DNA from: JBPRGG01 sp051418075
GTDB taxonomy: Bacteria; Bacteroidota; Bacteroidia; Cytophagales; Cyclobacteriaceae
NCBI GenBank assembly: GCA_051418075.1
Contig: JBPRGG010000004.1
Coordinates: 1-39,276, forward strand
Direction of reading: 5' to 3'
Length of the DNA: 39,276 nucleotides
Shown here in pieces: positions 7,992-17,286 of the stretch (its first letter is position 1; each line of letters begins with the position of its first letter). The position numbers and the translations under genes are program-made. The notes under the pieces are model-generated. The model saw only the letters and a list, made by a program, of their open reading frames with translations, was not told the DNA's origin and made no database searches.

Positions 7992-10400
7992 ATGAAAAAA
8001 TTAAATAAAAAAAGTATAAGCTTTTTGATCACGATTTGTTTTTTAAGCTTTATTTTATTCTTTTTTATCGTAGGTGGAATTATATTTTATCAGTCTCAAA
8101 ACATAAAAGCTTATACTGCCGGTTTTTTTCAGCATCAGTATCAATGGAAAAATGATCTGGATAACCTTTCCCGACAAATTGTCCGTTCAGACCTATTGCT
8201 GAACAGATATTTGTTAACACAGAAAAGTCAGTACGAAGGTGATCGTAAGAAGGTATGGCAAAATATCCGGCAGTTGGATCAACAGTTACACGTGCAGGAT
8301 AGCTTATTGAGAGACAAGCAGGTGCATGATGTTTGGCGAAGGATTCAGCTTGATTTGAACCATATTGAACAACAACAGGGTGAGATCATTGAAAAACTAG
8401 AACAGCAACATGAATCTACACTATCTGATTATACGGAGCAACTTGAACCGCTCAATTATCAGGTCCTGAATACTATCCAGGATCTGCAAAAATCCATTAA
8501 TAAAAGCACTGGTAACGCAGAAAAGTTGATCAGTAACCGGTTTAACCAACAGGCATTGATCATGCCGGTATTATCCCTTATATACATATTGCTGGCATTC
8601 TTTTTTTACAGACTCCTGACCAGGAAGGTATTCAGCGCCATAGATAATGTAAAAATGCCTTTGGAGGTATTGAGTAAAGGTAATTTGCCCCCTCAATTAA
8701 ACTTTAATCAGGATGAGTTAGATCCGGTAGTGAAGGAGATAGAACACCTCAGTCACAATTTTGCCAATATCAAAGATTTTGCCCTTGAGGTGGGCAAAGG
8801 GAATTTTGATAGTGATATTAACGTGTTTAATAATGAGGGTGAAATAGGTAAGTCTCTTTTTGAAATGCGAAACAGCTTAAAAAATGTAGCTGAAGATGAA
8901 AGAGAAAGAAGCTGGGGCAATGAGGGATTTGCTCAGTTTGGTGATATTTTAAGAAATTTTGCTGATAATCTTGAATTGTTGTCAGAAAATGTGATTTCTC
9001 ATCTGGTGAAATATTTGAAAGCCAATCAGGGAGGGATGTTTATTTTGAAACAAGCGGATCAGGATGAACCTGTTTTAGAATTATCTGCCTGTTACGCCTA
9101 TGAAAGAAAAAAATACCTCAATAAAACGGTGGCTCCTGGAGTGGGCTTGGTTGGACAGTGTTACCTGGAGCAGGAAAGCATTTATATCAGGGACATACCA
9201 TCAGATTATGTTAACATAACTTCAGGATTGGGCAAAGCAAATCCCAGAAATTTGTTTTTAGTACCCTTAAAAATAAATGCACAGGTTTTTGGGGTGATTG
9301 AAATTGCTTCATTCAATGACTTTCAGCAATATGAACTGGATTTTATAGAAAAAGTGGCGGAAAGCATAGCCTCAGCTATTGCTTCCACCAAAACGAATCA
9401 AAATACCCGTCGTCTACTGGAAGAATCTCAATTGGCGGCTGAACAGCTCAAGGCTCAGGAAGAAGAAATGCGTCAAAATATGGAGGAATTGGCGGCTACC
9501 CAGGAAGAAATGCAGCGTAATCAAAACTCCATCATGTACAATGAGCAAAAGATCAGATTGATCTACGAGAATGCTTTTGATGCGATCATTACGCTTGATC
9601 AGAAAGGTATTATAGATTTATTTAATCCGGCAGCTGAGCAGATATTTGGATACGGACAGGAGGAGGTAGCGGGTAAAAGCATTGAAATACTTATGCCTGA
9701 TGAAGTTGCTGCCATCCACCACCGGCATATGGACAATGCTGCCGAAAGTGAAAAATCAATTGTAGGAGTTCCCAGGGAAATAAAAGCCAAACGAAGAAAT
9801 GGCGACCTGTTTAATATGCGGATCAAGATCGAGAAAGCCATGATAGCTCAGGACATCATATATATTGCCTTTATTGAGGATGCCACTGAAGAGGTCAAAC
9901 AGCAACTTCAAATGAAGGAGGAGCAGGAGCAGCTTAGGAATATGAATGCACAACTGAGTCAGCAGCTTGATTCTAAACCTGAACCATTCCCGCCCTATCT
10001 GGAGCGCATACCAATGATCTGGATTGACAAGGAAAATAACATAGACCAGGTCAATCAGGCTTTTGAAAGACTAAGCCAAATGAAACAGAAAGATTTGTTG
10101 AATAAACCCATTCAGTCTGTAATATCAGATTGGCCCGATCAGATCGATCAGCCGGAAGCCTGGCCCCGATTACTTCATTTCTCATTTAACCAACAGGAAA
10201 GATATGCGGCAGACTATTATCCCGATCTGCCTTTGCCAGGGAAAAAAATGTTGATGATCAGCACTGTAGCAGTAACGCCGGAAATTCAAAAGGCACCTAA
10301 AACATCAGCTGTGAAGCCCGATGAACAGGAATTGATTGGAAAATTAAACCGGAACAATGAACGCTTACAGCAACTGATTCTTAAGGGGCAAAAAAAATGA
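7992..10400 (+). CDS. Membrane sensor with HAMP-like, GAF and PAS domains and no kinase domain
   Basis: 802 residues. TM1 is at about 12-32 and TM2 at about 188-207, enclosing a helical extracytoplasmic region with heptad-like Gln/Glu-rich segments, as in 4-helix-bundle sensors. A HAMP-like linker follows (about 210-300), then a GAF domain (about 325-466; APGVGLVGQC and VFGVIEIAS). A coiled coil comes next (about 470-520; EEMRQNMEELAATQEEMQ), then a clear PAS domain (about 522-640; LFNPAAEQIFGY). A second coiled coil, a degenerate PAS-like segment (about 665-770) and a final helical tail complete it. There is no H-box, no HATPase, no GGDEF/EAL and no recognisable MCP signalling hairpin, so the output must be a partner protein or the coiled coils. 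It is transcribed away from the adhesin operon and ends 1 nt from the convergent acyl-CoA synthetase gene. The domain calls are good; the function is unknown. Confidence 0.82.
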   Translation: MKKLNKKSISFLITICFLSFILFFFIVGGIIFYQSQNIKAYTAGFFQHQYQWKNDLDNLSRQIVRSDLLLNRYLLTQKSQYEGDRKKVWQNIRQLDQQLHVQDSLLRDKQVHDVWRRIQLDLNHIEQQQGEIIEKLEQQHESTLSDYTEQLEPLNYQVLNTIQDLQKSINKSTGNAEKLISNRFNQQALIMPVLSLIYILLAFFFYRLLTRKVFSAIDNVKMPLEVLSKGNLPPQLNFNQDELDPVVKEIEHLSHNFANIKDFALEVGKGNFDSDINVFNNEGEIGKSLFEMRNSLKNVAEDERERSWGNEGFAQFGDILRNFADNLELLSENVISHLVKYLKANQGGMFILKQADQDEPVLELSACYAYERKKYLNKTVAPGVGLVGQCYLEQESIYIRDIPSDYVNITSGLGKANPRNLFLVPLKINAQVFGVIEIASFNDFQQYELDFIEKVAESIASAIASTKTNQNTRRLLEESQLAAEQLKAQEEEMRQNMEELAATQEEMQRNQNSIMYNEQKIRLIYENAFDAIITLDQKGIIDLFNPAAEQIFGYGQEEVAGKSIEILMPDEVAAIHHRHMDNAAESEKSIVGVPREIKAKRRNGDLFNMRIKIEKAMIAQDIIYIAFIEDATEEVKQQLQMKEEQEQLRNMNAQLSQQLDSKPEPFPPYLERIPMIWIDKENNIDQVNQAFERLSQMKQKDLLNKPIQSVISDWPDQIDQPEAWPRLLHFSFNQQERYAADYYPDLPLPGKKMLMISTVAVTPEIQKAPKTSAVKPDEQELIGKLNRNNERLQQLILKGQKK

Positions 10401-10401
10401 T

Positions 10402-12318
10402 CTAAAACCGGCTGATAATGGTCAGGTTTTGATGATTAAACAGGTCCTTTCCTTCGGCAGTATAGAGGTAATCAATCCGGTTTTGGTAAAACTCGGCTAT
10501 GCGACCTCTCACCATTTTTAAAGTACTGTTCAATAATTTGTTTTGTTCTGTAAAAGGTTCACCCAAAATGGCTATGGCAGCCGGAAGCCATCTTCGGGGA
10601 AAAGATTCGGCTAATTCACCCACTTCATCAAATTGATCAAGCTCATCTTTTAGCAGTTGAAGTACAGCTTTTTGACCCTCCTGATCATGAATTGAAACAT
10701 GATGATCCTCAGCCCATTTCAAAATGGCACTTTTTTGAGGTACAACCAATCCTATGGTATAGGGATTCTGATTATTGTACAGCATAACCTGATCAATATA
10801 GGGTGAGTGCTCCACAATCGCTTCTTCAATTCCTTCCGGGCTGTACTTTTCTCCATCATTGCCGATAAGCAGACTTTTGAACCGACCTAGTACAAATAAG
10901 AAGCCATCCTGATCCAGGTAACCCATATCACCGGTATAGAGCCATCCATTCCGGATGGTTTCCTGGGTAGATTTTTCATTTTTCCAATACCCTTTCATCA
11001 CATTTTCACCTTTTACCACGATTTCTCCTTTATGACCTGTAGGTAATTCAATACCCTTACCATCACAGATCTTAAGCTGAAGATGAGGAACCACTTTGCC
11101 GGAGGAGCCTAATTTGTGGATTTTAGGACTATTGGAAGCTATGATAGGGGAAGCTTCGGATAAGCCATAACCCTGGAACATTGGTATACCCAGGGCATAA
11201 AAAAACTTTTGAAGTTCAATATCCAACAATGCTCCCCCACCTACAAAGAACCGGAGCCGGCCACCAAAGTTTTCCCTGATCTTACTAAATATGATTCTAT
11301 CATAGAATTGATACTTGATCCAGTTTAGGGCCTGAAATCCCTGGCCTTTGTTCCAACCTTCTTTATTATAGGCATAGGCTGTTTCTAATCCTTTATGAAA
11401 TAATTTTGCTATCCTGGGACCTTTCTGGTGAATCGCTTTTTCGATATTCTTCCTGAAATTTTTAGCCAGAGCTGGTACACTTAAGAGAAAGGTAGGTTGT
11501 ATTTCCTTGATATTATCAGGGATATTACGAATGGTTTCCAGGGCTGAACTTCCTGATTCTACTGCGGCCATACTGGCTCCGTTTTTCATCAGGGCATATA
11601 TACCGGCAGTATGGGCAAAAGAATGATCCCAGGGCAGGATCAGCAGGGAGACAAACCAGGTAGGTATTTCAAATAAAGATGCCCCCTGCTCTACATTGGC
11701 TGTATAATTTCTATGGCTGAGAAGGATACCTTTGGGATCAGCTGTAGTGCCGGAAGTATAACAGATATTGGCAATATCATCTCCCTTCAGCTGTTGCCAA
11801 AGCTGCTCTACTTCTTTCAAATGTTTTTGTCGGTAGTTTTTTCCTGACTGGAGCATTGATTCTACATAAATCTCATCTTCCTGATATTTTTCTTTAGGAT
11901 CCAACAGGATCACAAATTCCAGGTCAGCCAGATCATTTTTAATAGCATTTAATTTTTTAAAATGGCCACCTGAAATTACCACAGCCTTGCATTCAGCATG
12001 TGCCAGTCTGAATTTTAATTCGCTGCTTTCATCCAGTTTTACTGATAAGGGCACATTGATGGCACCGGCATATAAAATACCTAATTCGCTCATCACCCAG
12101 TCATTCCTTCCCTCGGAAATCAAGCCCACCCGATCTCCCCTTTTTATTCCTTGTGCTACTAATCCTGCAGCGAATAACTGCACCCGTTGATGCATGGCTT
12201 TGTAGCTCATGGACTGGTAGGCCCCGTTTTTCTTTTCCCACATTAAAGGATTTTCTGGATAATTCTTGACACTTTGCTCAAATAATTCCGGGATCGTCTT
12301 CATACTTTTTATGTTCAA
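10402..12318 (-). CDS. Long-chain fatty acid--CoA ligase (AMP-binding family)
   Basis: 638 residues, close to the usual 600-640 of bacterial long-chain acyl-CoA synthetases. The enzyme activates fatty acids to acyl-CoA through an acyl-adenylate. The P-loop-like AMP-binding motif YTSGTTADPKG is at 187-197. Further motifs are GYGLSEASP, YTGDMGYLDQDG and GRFKSLLIGNDGEKYSPEG, the last including the hinge region and the start of the C-terminal domain. No signal peptide is seen, so it should be cytoplasmic or membrane-peripheral. Start ATG at 12318; a second ATG five codons in is possible. It stands alone on this strand, convergent with the GAF/PAS gene (1 nt between stop codons) and divergent from the TolC-family gene. 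Fatty-acid uptake or recycling is the likely role; the chain-length preference is inferred from family resemblance only. Confidence 0.88.
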   Translation of the reverse strand: MNIKSMKTIPELFEQSVKNYPENPLMWEKKNGAYQSMSYKAMHQRVQLFAAGLVAQGIKRGDRVGLISEGRNDWVMSELGILYAGAINVPLSVKLDESSELKFRLAHAECKAVVISGGHFKKLNAIKNDLADLEFVILLDPKEKYQEDEIYVESMLQSGKNYRQKHLKEVEQLWQQLKGDDIANICYTSGTTADPKGILLSHRNYTANVEQGASLFEIPTWFVSLLILPWDHSFAHTAGIYALMKNGASMAAVESGSSALETIRNIPDNIKEIQPTFLLSVPALAKNFRKNIEKAIHQKGPRIAKLFHKGLETAYAYNKEGWNKGQGFQALNWIKYQFYDRIIFSKIRENFGGRLRFFVGGGALLDIELQKFFYALGIPMFQGYGLSEASPIIASNSPKIHKLGSSGKVVPHLQLKICDGKGIELPTGHKGEIVVKGENVMKGYWKNEKSTQETIRNGWLYTGDMGYLDQDGFLFVLGRFKSLLIGNDGEKYSPEGIEEAIVEHSPYIDQVMLYNNQNPYTIGLVVPQKSAILKWAEDHHVSIHDQEGQKAVLQLLKDELDQFDEVGELAESFPRRWLPAAIAILGEPFTEQNKLLNSTLKMVRGRIAEFYQNRIDYLYTAEGKDLFNHQNLTIISRF

Positions 12319-12357
12319 GCTTCAATTTTACAACGAAACCATAAAAGATCAAACTGG

Positions 12358-12408
12358 TGTCCGTCTATAGTGTACACAAATGGACATTTTTTAAATCAAA
12401 ACCGGACA
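12358..12408. promoter_or_regulatory. Dyad-rich divergent intergenic region, candidate operator
   Basis: Between the divergent acyl-CoA synthetase and TolC-family genes. TGTCCG (12358-12363) is mirrored by GGACA (12382-12386) and again by CGGACA (12403-12408). The palindrome GTGTACAC lies inside the first pair. This is the arrangement expected of a regulator site, but no regulator is identified. Confidence 0.3.
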
Positions 12409-12505
12409 GTTTAACATTTGCCAAAGCCATTTGATGGATCAGGCAGCCTTATTTTGTTTGTGGCATATATCTTGGAGCCTCACATTTAAAATTAAATTAA
12501 ATATT

Positions 12506-13846
12506 ATGAGGTACTTTTTTATTTTAGGCCTGGCGCTCATCAATATCTTTTGGTGTATCCAACTTCAGGCACAAACTATTCTTAGCCTGGAAAAATGTAT
12601 CCAAATAGCCCTGGAGAATAATCTTACCATCAAAAGAGCCCAAAACCAGGTATTGGCTGCCAAGTCAAATGAAAAGCAAAGTAAGTTCAACTTCCTGCCT
12701 TCCCTCAATGCCAATCTTGATTATAATATGCTCTATGGCACCACATTTGATCAATCCAATGGAAAGCTGATAAATACAACTACAAGAGGTTCCTCCCCCA
12801 GGCTCACCAGTGATGTTTCGTTATTCAAGGGACTACAGAACCATCACATACTCAAGCAAAACACTACCTTACTAAAAGCCTCAGAATATGACGTGCTGGC
12901 TGCCAGAGATAATGTGGAGGTTTTGGTGATGGATCTTTATTTGCAGGTGCTGATGGATCAGGAAAATATCAAGATCAACCAGGAACGGATTGAATTGTTA
13001 CAGGAACAGTTAACCCGGGCCGAAAAGCGGGTAGAGGCTGGCGTGGAAAATATGGAGCAGGTATATAATTTGCGCTCCCAAATTGCCACAGAAAAGCTAA
13101 ACAGGGTCAATGCACAAAATCAGTTTAGAAGGGATGAACTGGCATTATTACAGGCCTTGCAACTGGAGCCGGATCAGGAATATGAGATGATGGATATTAA
13201 TGTGAATCAGGATAGTATACCTGGCCAAATGGAATCTTTTCCAATGATCAAGGATCAGGCTTTGAATTATTCCCCTGTGATAAAAAGTAGTGAACTCCAG
13301 ATAAATGCCGCCCGACGTGGTATTCGTATAGCCAAGGCGGAGCAGTTTCCTGAATTATATCTTTCCGGAGGAATTGCCTCCAGGTATTCTTCTAATGGGG
13401 CATTTGACCCGGTGGTAGGTGAAGTTGTGCCAAGACCTTATTTTGACCAATTGGATCTGAACAGGTATGAATATTTTGCAGTAGGCATTCGTTTGCCCTT
13501 GTTTAACCAGCTCCGGATAAAAAACCAGGTTGAACTGGCTGAAATAGATCTTTCTAATGCCGCATTGAGCTATAAACAAGATAAAATGTACCTGGAGAAT
13601 CAGCTGCAGCAGGCTTATCTTGACCTGTTGGCTGCTCAAAGTACCTATCAGGCGGCCAGCGAAAATTTGACGGCATTAGAGCAATCCTATCGGTTTGCCG
13701 AAAAAAGTTATGGCTCAGGCAATACAGATTTTTATTCCTATTTAGAGAGTTTGAATAACAGGGATCAGGCACAGTTAAACTTAACCATTTCGAGGTATCA
13801 ATTCGTTCTTAGGAAAAAGATCCTGCGGGTTTATACCGGATATTAA
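12506..13846 (+). CDS. TolC family outer membrane efflux protein
   Basis: 446 residues from ATG 12506. This start is preferred over an in-frame ATG at 12431 because a clear signal peptide (MRYFFILGLALINIFW, ending QAQT) begins there. The mature part has the outer membrane efflux protein pattern: two long alpha-helical halves (SLEKCIQIALENNLTIKRAQ; later INAARRGIRIAKAEQFPELYLSGG), beta-strand segments around YFDQLDLNRYEYFAVGIRLPL, and a C-terminal YSYLESLNNRDQAQLNLTISRYQ helix. TolC-type trimers form channels for type I secretion or RND/ABC efflux. No membrane fusion protein or pump gene is adjacent, so the partner is elsewhere. The gene converges with lpxH, 16 bp between stops. The family call is secure; the substrate is unknown. 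Confidence 0.88.
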   Translation: MRYFFILGLALINIFWCIQLQAQTILSLEKCIQIALENNLTIKRAQNQVLAAKSNEKQSKFNFLPSLNANLDYNMLYGTTFDQSNGKLINTTTRGSSPRLTSDVSLFKGLQNHHILKQNTTLLKASEYDVLAARDNVEVLVMDLYLQVLMDQENIKINQERIELLQEQLTRAEKRVEAGVENMEQVYNLRSQIATEKLNRVNAQNQFRRDELALLQALQLEPDQEYEMMDINVNQDSIPGQMESFPMIKDQALNYSPVIKSSELQINAARRGIRIAKAEQFPELYLSGGIASRYSSNGAFDPVVGEVVPRPYFDQLDLNRYEYFAVGIRLPLFNQLRIKNQVELAEIDLSNAALSYKQDKMYLENQLQQAYLDLLAAQSTYQAASENLTALEQSYRFAEKSYGSGNTDFYSYLESLNNRDQAQLNLTISRYQFVLRKKILRVYTGY

Positions 13847-13862
13847 TAATTAACTAATATTT

Positions 13863-14627
13863 TCATGTGGAGAATTCCTTGAGAAGGAATTGGTGACCAT
13901 CATATTCCCCATAAGTGCAATGGTTTATCCATTCACCCAAATTATAATACCTGCTATTTTCCAGCACTGGTAAATTTAAAGGAAGGTGCCGGTGCCCGAA
14001 AATATAATAATCATGGTGTTTTTGTTGTTCAATTTCCTTACAATAGATATAGATCCATTCATCATCACCCAGAAAGGGCTCTTCCTTTTTGAGGCTTTTT
14101 AGACGACTGTGTTTAGACCATTTTTGGGCAAGCCCCATTCCAATATAGGGATGAATTCCGGAGAAGGCTTTTCTGCATAGTTTGTTCCGGAATATCTTTT
14201 TTAAAAGTTTGTAAGTATGATCTCCTGGCCCTAATCCATCCCCATGCCCGATATAGAAGCTGTTTTGCCGGATTTGAAAGGATTGAGGATCATGAAACAG
14301 TTCCAGGTTGAATTGGCTGAAAAAGTAATCCTGAATCCACATATCATGATTGCCGGTAAAAAAATAAAGCTTGATGCCCCGGTCGGAAAATTCTGCCAGT
14401 TTCCCCAACAATCTCACAAATCCTTTTGGAACTACATACTTATATTCATACCAGAAGTCAAAAATATCACCCAATAAAAACAGCGCCTGTGCCTGAGGTT
14501 TGATTTGGTCCAGCCAGGAAACGATGAGCTTTTCTCTCACCATGCTCTGTTCTGCTGGATAGGCGCCCAGATGAAAATCAGAGGCAAAATAAATTTTTTT
14601 ATGATCGGTTAGATTTACCTGGTTCAA
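13863..14627 (-). CDS. lpxH: UDP-2,3-diacylglucosamine diphosphatase (LpxH-type)
   Basis: 254 residues. Calcineurin-like phosphoesterase that hydrolyses UDP-2,3-diacylglucosamine to lipid X and UMP in lipid A synthesis, at the cytoplasmic face of the inner membrane. Metal-binding motifs in order: ASDFHLG (D17, H19), LLGDIFDFW (about 52-59), GNHD (92-95), GHGDG, and GHRHLP near the C-terminus. The DFWYEY segment after the GD motif is typical of LpxH rather than of general phosphoesterases. It lies downstream of ftsH on the same strand, but a strong terminator separates them, so it likely has its own promoter. The last codons contain an 8-bp perfect hairpin (13873-13891). LpxG/LpxI alternatives do not fit these motifs. 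Confidence 0.88.
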   Translation of the reverse strand: MNQVNLTDHKKIYFASDFHLGAYPAEQSMVREKLIVSWLDQIKPQAQALFLLGDIFDFWYEYKYVVPKGFVRLLGKLAEFSDRGIKLYFFTGNHDMWIQDYFFSQFNLELFHDPQSFQIRQNSFYIGHGDGLGPGDHTYKLLKKIFRNKLCRKAFSGIHPYIGMGLAQKWSKHSRLKSLKKEEPFLGDDEWIYIYCKEIEQQKHHDYYIFGHRHLPLNLPVLENSRYYNLGEWINHCTYGEYDGHQFLLKEFST

Positions 14628-14660
14628 TGCTATAAAATTATCCTGCTAATATACAATCAC

Positions 14661-14691
14661 AAAAAAAATCAGGCACTATATGCCTGATTTT
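14661..14691 (-). terminator. Intrinsic terminator of the rsfS-ftsH unit
   Basis: Read on the minus strand: stem ATCAGGCA/TGCCTGAT (14668-14675 with 14681-14688), 5-nt loop, followed by a run of eight T. It lies between the ftsH stop and the lpxH start. The flanking A and T runs make it potentially bidirectional, but the longer T run is on the minus strand. Confidence 0.85.
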
Positions 14692-14720
14692 AATATAAAT
14701 AAATACTTTAACTTAAGATT

Positions 14721-16796
14721 TTACTTTTTCTTATTCTTATCATCGCCTACCGAAGTCTCCTGCTCCAGTTCACTGTCATCGTCATCTGTTTTTTGCTTTT
14801 CTTCTATAGTGGTGGCATCAGGAACTACCTGCGGTTTGGTTTTTTCTCCATTGGTAAAGGCCTGATAAGTGGTTTGCTTTTCAAATGGCCGCTTACCAAT
14901 TAACCTTTCCAGGTCATTTTGGAAAATGATCTCTTTATCCAGCAATTCCCTGGCAATGATTTCCAGTTCATCTTTTTTCTCTATCAGCAGTTGCTTGGTT
15001 TTTATGTAGGCCTCTTCTACCAGTTTTTTCACCTCAACATCGATGAGCTCAGCTGTTGCCTCTGAATAAGGCTTATTAAAATTATATTCCTGAGGTTTTG
15101 AATCATAAAATGATATATTTCCAAGTTTCTCATTCATGCCATAAACAGTAACCATATTATAAGCTACTTTGGTCACTCTTTCCAAATCGCTTAAGGCACC
15201 GGTTGAGATCTTTCCAAATATGATATCTTCTGCTGCCCTGCCTCCCAAAGCCATGCCCATCTCATCCAGCAACTGCTCTGTTTGATAAAGAAACTGCTCC
15301 TTGGGCAAATACTGGGCATATCCCAGGGCTGCTACTCCTCTTGGAACGATACTTACTTTTACTAAGGGATCAGCATGCTCCAGAAACCAGCCAGTGACGG
15401 CATGTCCGGCTTCATGATAAGCAACAATCTTCTTTTCTTCGGGTGAAATGATCTTGTTTTTCTTTTCCAGACCACCTATTACACGGTCAATGGCATCCTG
15501 AAAATCGTGCATATCCACTGCCTCTTTATTTTTTCTGGCTGCAATCAGGGCCGCCTCATTACATACATTGGCTATTTCTGCACCAGCAAATCCAGGAGTT
15601 TGGGCTGCCAACTTTTTGGAATCAACATCATTAGAAAGCTTAATAGGTTTAAGATGCACTTTAAAAATTGCTTCTCTACCTACCAAATCCGGTTTGTCAA
15701 TGCTGACCTGACGGTCAAAACGTCCCGGCCGTAATAAGGCAGAGTCGAGCACATCCGGACGGTTGGTGGCGGCCAGAATAATAACACCTGAATCAGTACC
15801 AAAGCCATCCATTTCCACCAGTAATGAATTAAGGGTATTTTCCCTTTCATCGTTTGATCCGGGAAGTTGTCCCCGGCCTCTCATGCGGCCAATAGCATCT
15901 ATTTCATCTATAAATACAATACAAGGGGCTTTTTCCTTAGCTTGTTTGAAAAGGTCCCGCACCCTGGCGGCACCCACTCCTACAAACATTTCCACGAAAT
16001 CCGAACCTGATAATGAGAAAAAGGGAACGGCTGCTTCCCCGGCCACTGCTTTTGCCAGCAACGTTTTACCTGTACCTGGTGCACCCACTAAAAGAGCGCC
16101 TTTAGGGATTTTCCCCCCAAGTTTGGTGAATTTTGAGGGGTTTTTCAGAAATTCTACAATTTCCTTTACCTCTTCTTTGGCTTCATCCAAACCAGCTACA
16201 TTATCAAACGTAATTTTAACTTTATTTTCTGCATCAAACAAAGCAGCTTTTGATTTCCCAATGCTAAAAATTTGCCCTCCGGGACCACCGCCACCTGTCA
16301 TTCTTCTCATCAGAAACCAGAATCCAAACAGGATAAGGAATAGAAAACCCCAGTTAAATAATATATTGGTAAAATCATTTCTTTCTTCTAATCTATATCC
16401 AATTCTTTGATCCTCAGGTAGTTGAGATTCAAGTTGGTTGTAATATTCTGTAAAGTTTTCCGCTGAAACCACCCGTAATTTATAATGAGGGCCTGTACTC
16501 AATGAAAATGGATTTTCATTGACGTCGTTTCGATATTTGGCATTGTCTAAAGCAGATTCCTTTAAGGTGATTTCCACCAGGTTCTGGTTTGAAACAATAA
16601 CTACATCCTTTACATCATTACTCAAAACCATATTTTCAAACTTCTTGAGGGTCGTTTCCTCCATAGAATTGCTTTGAGTGAAATAAGTCATTCCTATTAC
16701 CAGCCCGATTAATAAAAGAATAAGCCAGATCTGTAAATTAGGCTTTTTGGGGGTTTTAGGAAGTAACTTTTTATTTTTATCGAATCTATCTGCCAT
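14721..16796 (-). CDS. ftsH: ATP-dependent zinc metalloprotease FtsH
   Basis: 691 residues. Membrane-anchored hexameric AAA+ protease that degrades misfolded membrane proteins and regulatory proteins. TM1 is at about 21-40, a periplasmic domain follows at 41-145 and TM2 at about 146-163. The AAA domain has Walker A GAPGTGKT (238-245), Walker B VFIDEID and the second region of homology ATNRPDVLDSALLRPGRFD. The zinc site is HEAGH (461-465), followed by the M41 peptidase domain. The C-terminus is an acidic then lysine-rich tail (DDDDSELEQE, ending KNKKK). Length and all motifs are normal. It follows rsfS by 75 nt on the same strand, and the unit ends at the terminator at 14661-14691. Confidence 0.98.
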   Translation of the reverse strand: MADRFDKNKKLLPKTPKKPNLQIWLILLLIGLVIGMTYFTQSNSMEETTLKKFENMVLSNDVKDVVIVSNQNLVEITLKESALDNAKYRNDVNENPFSLSTGPHYKLRVVSAENFTEYYNQLESQLPEDQRIGYRLEERNDFTNILFNWGFLFLILFGFWFLMRRMTGGGGPGGQIFSIGKSKAALFDAENKVKITFDNVAGLDEAKEEVKEIVEFLKNPSKFTKLGGKIPKGALLVGAPGTGKTLLAKAVAGEAAVPFFSLSGSDFVEMFVGVGAARVRDLFKQAKEKAPCIVFIDEIDAIGRMRGRGQLPGSNDERENTLNSLLVEMDGFGTDSGVIILAATNRPDVLDSALLRPGRFDRQVSIDKPDLVGREAIFKVHLKPIKLSNDVDSKKLAAQTPGFAGAEIANVCNEAALIAARKNKEAVDMHDFQDAIDRVIGGLEKKNKIISPEEKKIVAYHEAGHAVTGWFLEHADPLVKVSIVPRGVAALGYAQYLPKEQFLYQTEQLLDEMGMALGGRAAEDIIFGKISTGALSDLERVTKVAYNMVTVYGMNEKLGNISFYDSKPQEYNFNKPYSEATAELIDVEVKKLVEEAYIKTKQLLIEKKDELEIIARELLDKEIIFQNDLERLIGKRPFEKQTTYQAFTNGEKTKPQVVPDATTIEEKQKTDDDDSELEQETSVGDDKNKKK

Positions 16797-16871
16797 TATT
16801 TAATTCTCCCAATTTTTGATAAATGTTCTTATGTAAAACGAAATTTTAATTGTATATATATGTAGTTGTAA

Positions 16872-17246
16872 TTAATTTTGCTCAACTTCAATCTGAACCG
16901 CATCTCCCCAAAGATCTTCTATAGAATAAAACTCTCTGATTTCACTTTTGAAGATATGCACTACAACATCCACATAGTCAAGCAAAATCCATTCCTTATT
17001 TATTTTTCCTTCTTTATGCCAGGGATCCTGGTCTGCAATTTTATTAACTTCCTGCTCAACTGACTCAGAAATGGCATCTATATGCGTATCAGATGTGCCT
17101 GTACAAATGATAAAGTAATCAGCGATAGAATTTTTAACGGTATTTAAATCAAGTAAAACAATATCTAAAGCCTTTTTATCCTGCATTCCTTTTAAGACAA
17201 TCTCACACAGCTTATTTGAATTTACTTGCAACTTTCTTTCTTTCAT
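16872..17246 (-). CDS. rsfS: Ribosome silencing factor RsfS (Iojap/YbeB family)
   Basis: 124 residues, normal length. RsfS binds ribosomal protein L14 (uL14) and blocks subunit joining when nutrients are short. Visible family motifs are KALDIVLLDL, ADYFIICTGTSDTHIDAI, WHKEGKINKEWILLDYVDVVVHIF and REFYSIEDLWGD. First gene of a minus-strand unit with ftsH. It is divergent from birA, with only 40 bp between the two start codons, so the two promoters must overlap or be packed together. Confidence 0.95.
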   Translation of the reverse strand: MKERKLQVNSNKLCEIVLKGMQDKKALDIVLLDLNTVKNSIADYFIICTGTSDTHIDAISESVEQEVNKIADQDPWHKEGKINKEWILLDYVDVVVHIFKSEIREFYSIEDLWGDAVQIEVEQN

Positions 17247-17286
17247 TCTTTATTTTTAAAATTGTAAAGTAAAAATATCAAAAAAA

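Noticed and set aside
12431..12505. Upstream in-frame ATG of the TolC-family gene
   Set aside because: It would place 25 unrelated residues in front of a well-formed signal peptide that begins at ATG 12506.
15763..16410. 215-codon open frame on the plus strand opposite ftsH
   Set aside because: It lies wholly antisense to the conserved AAA domain of ftsH and encodes a low-complexity Ser/Pro/Ile-rich product without any domain. It is a shadow of ftsH codon use.
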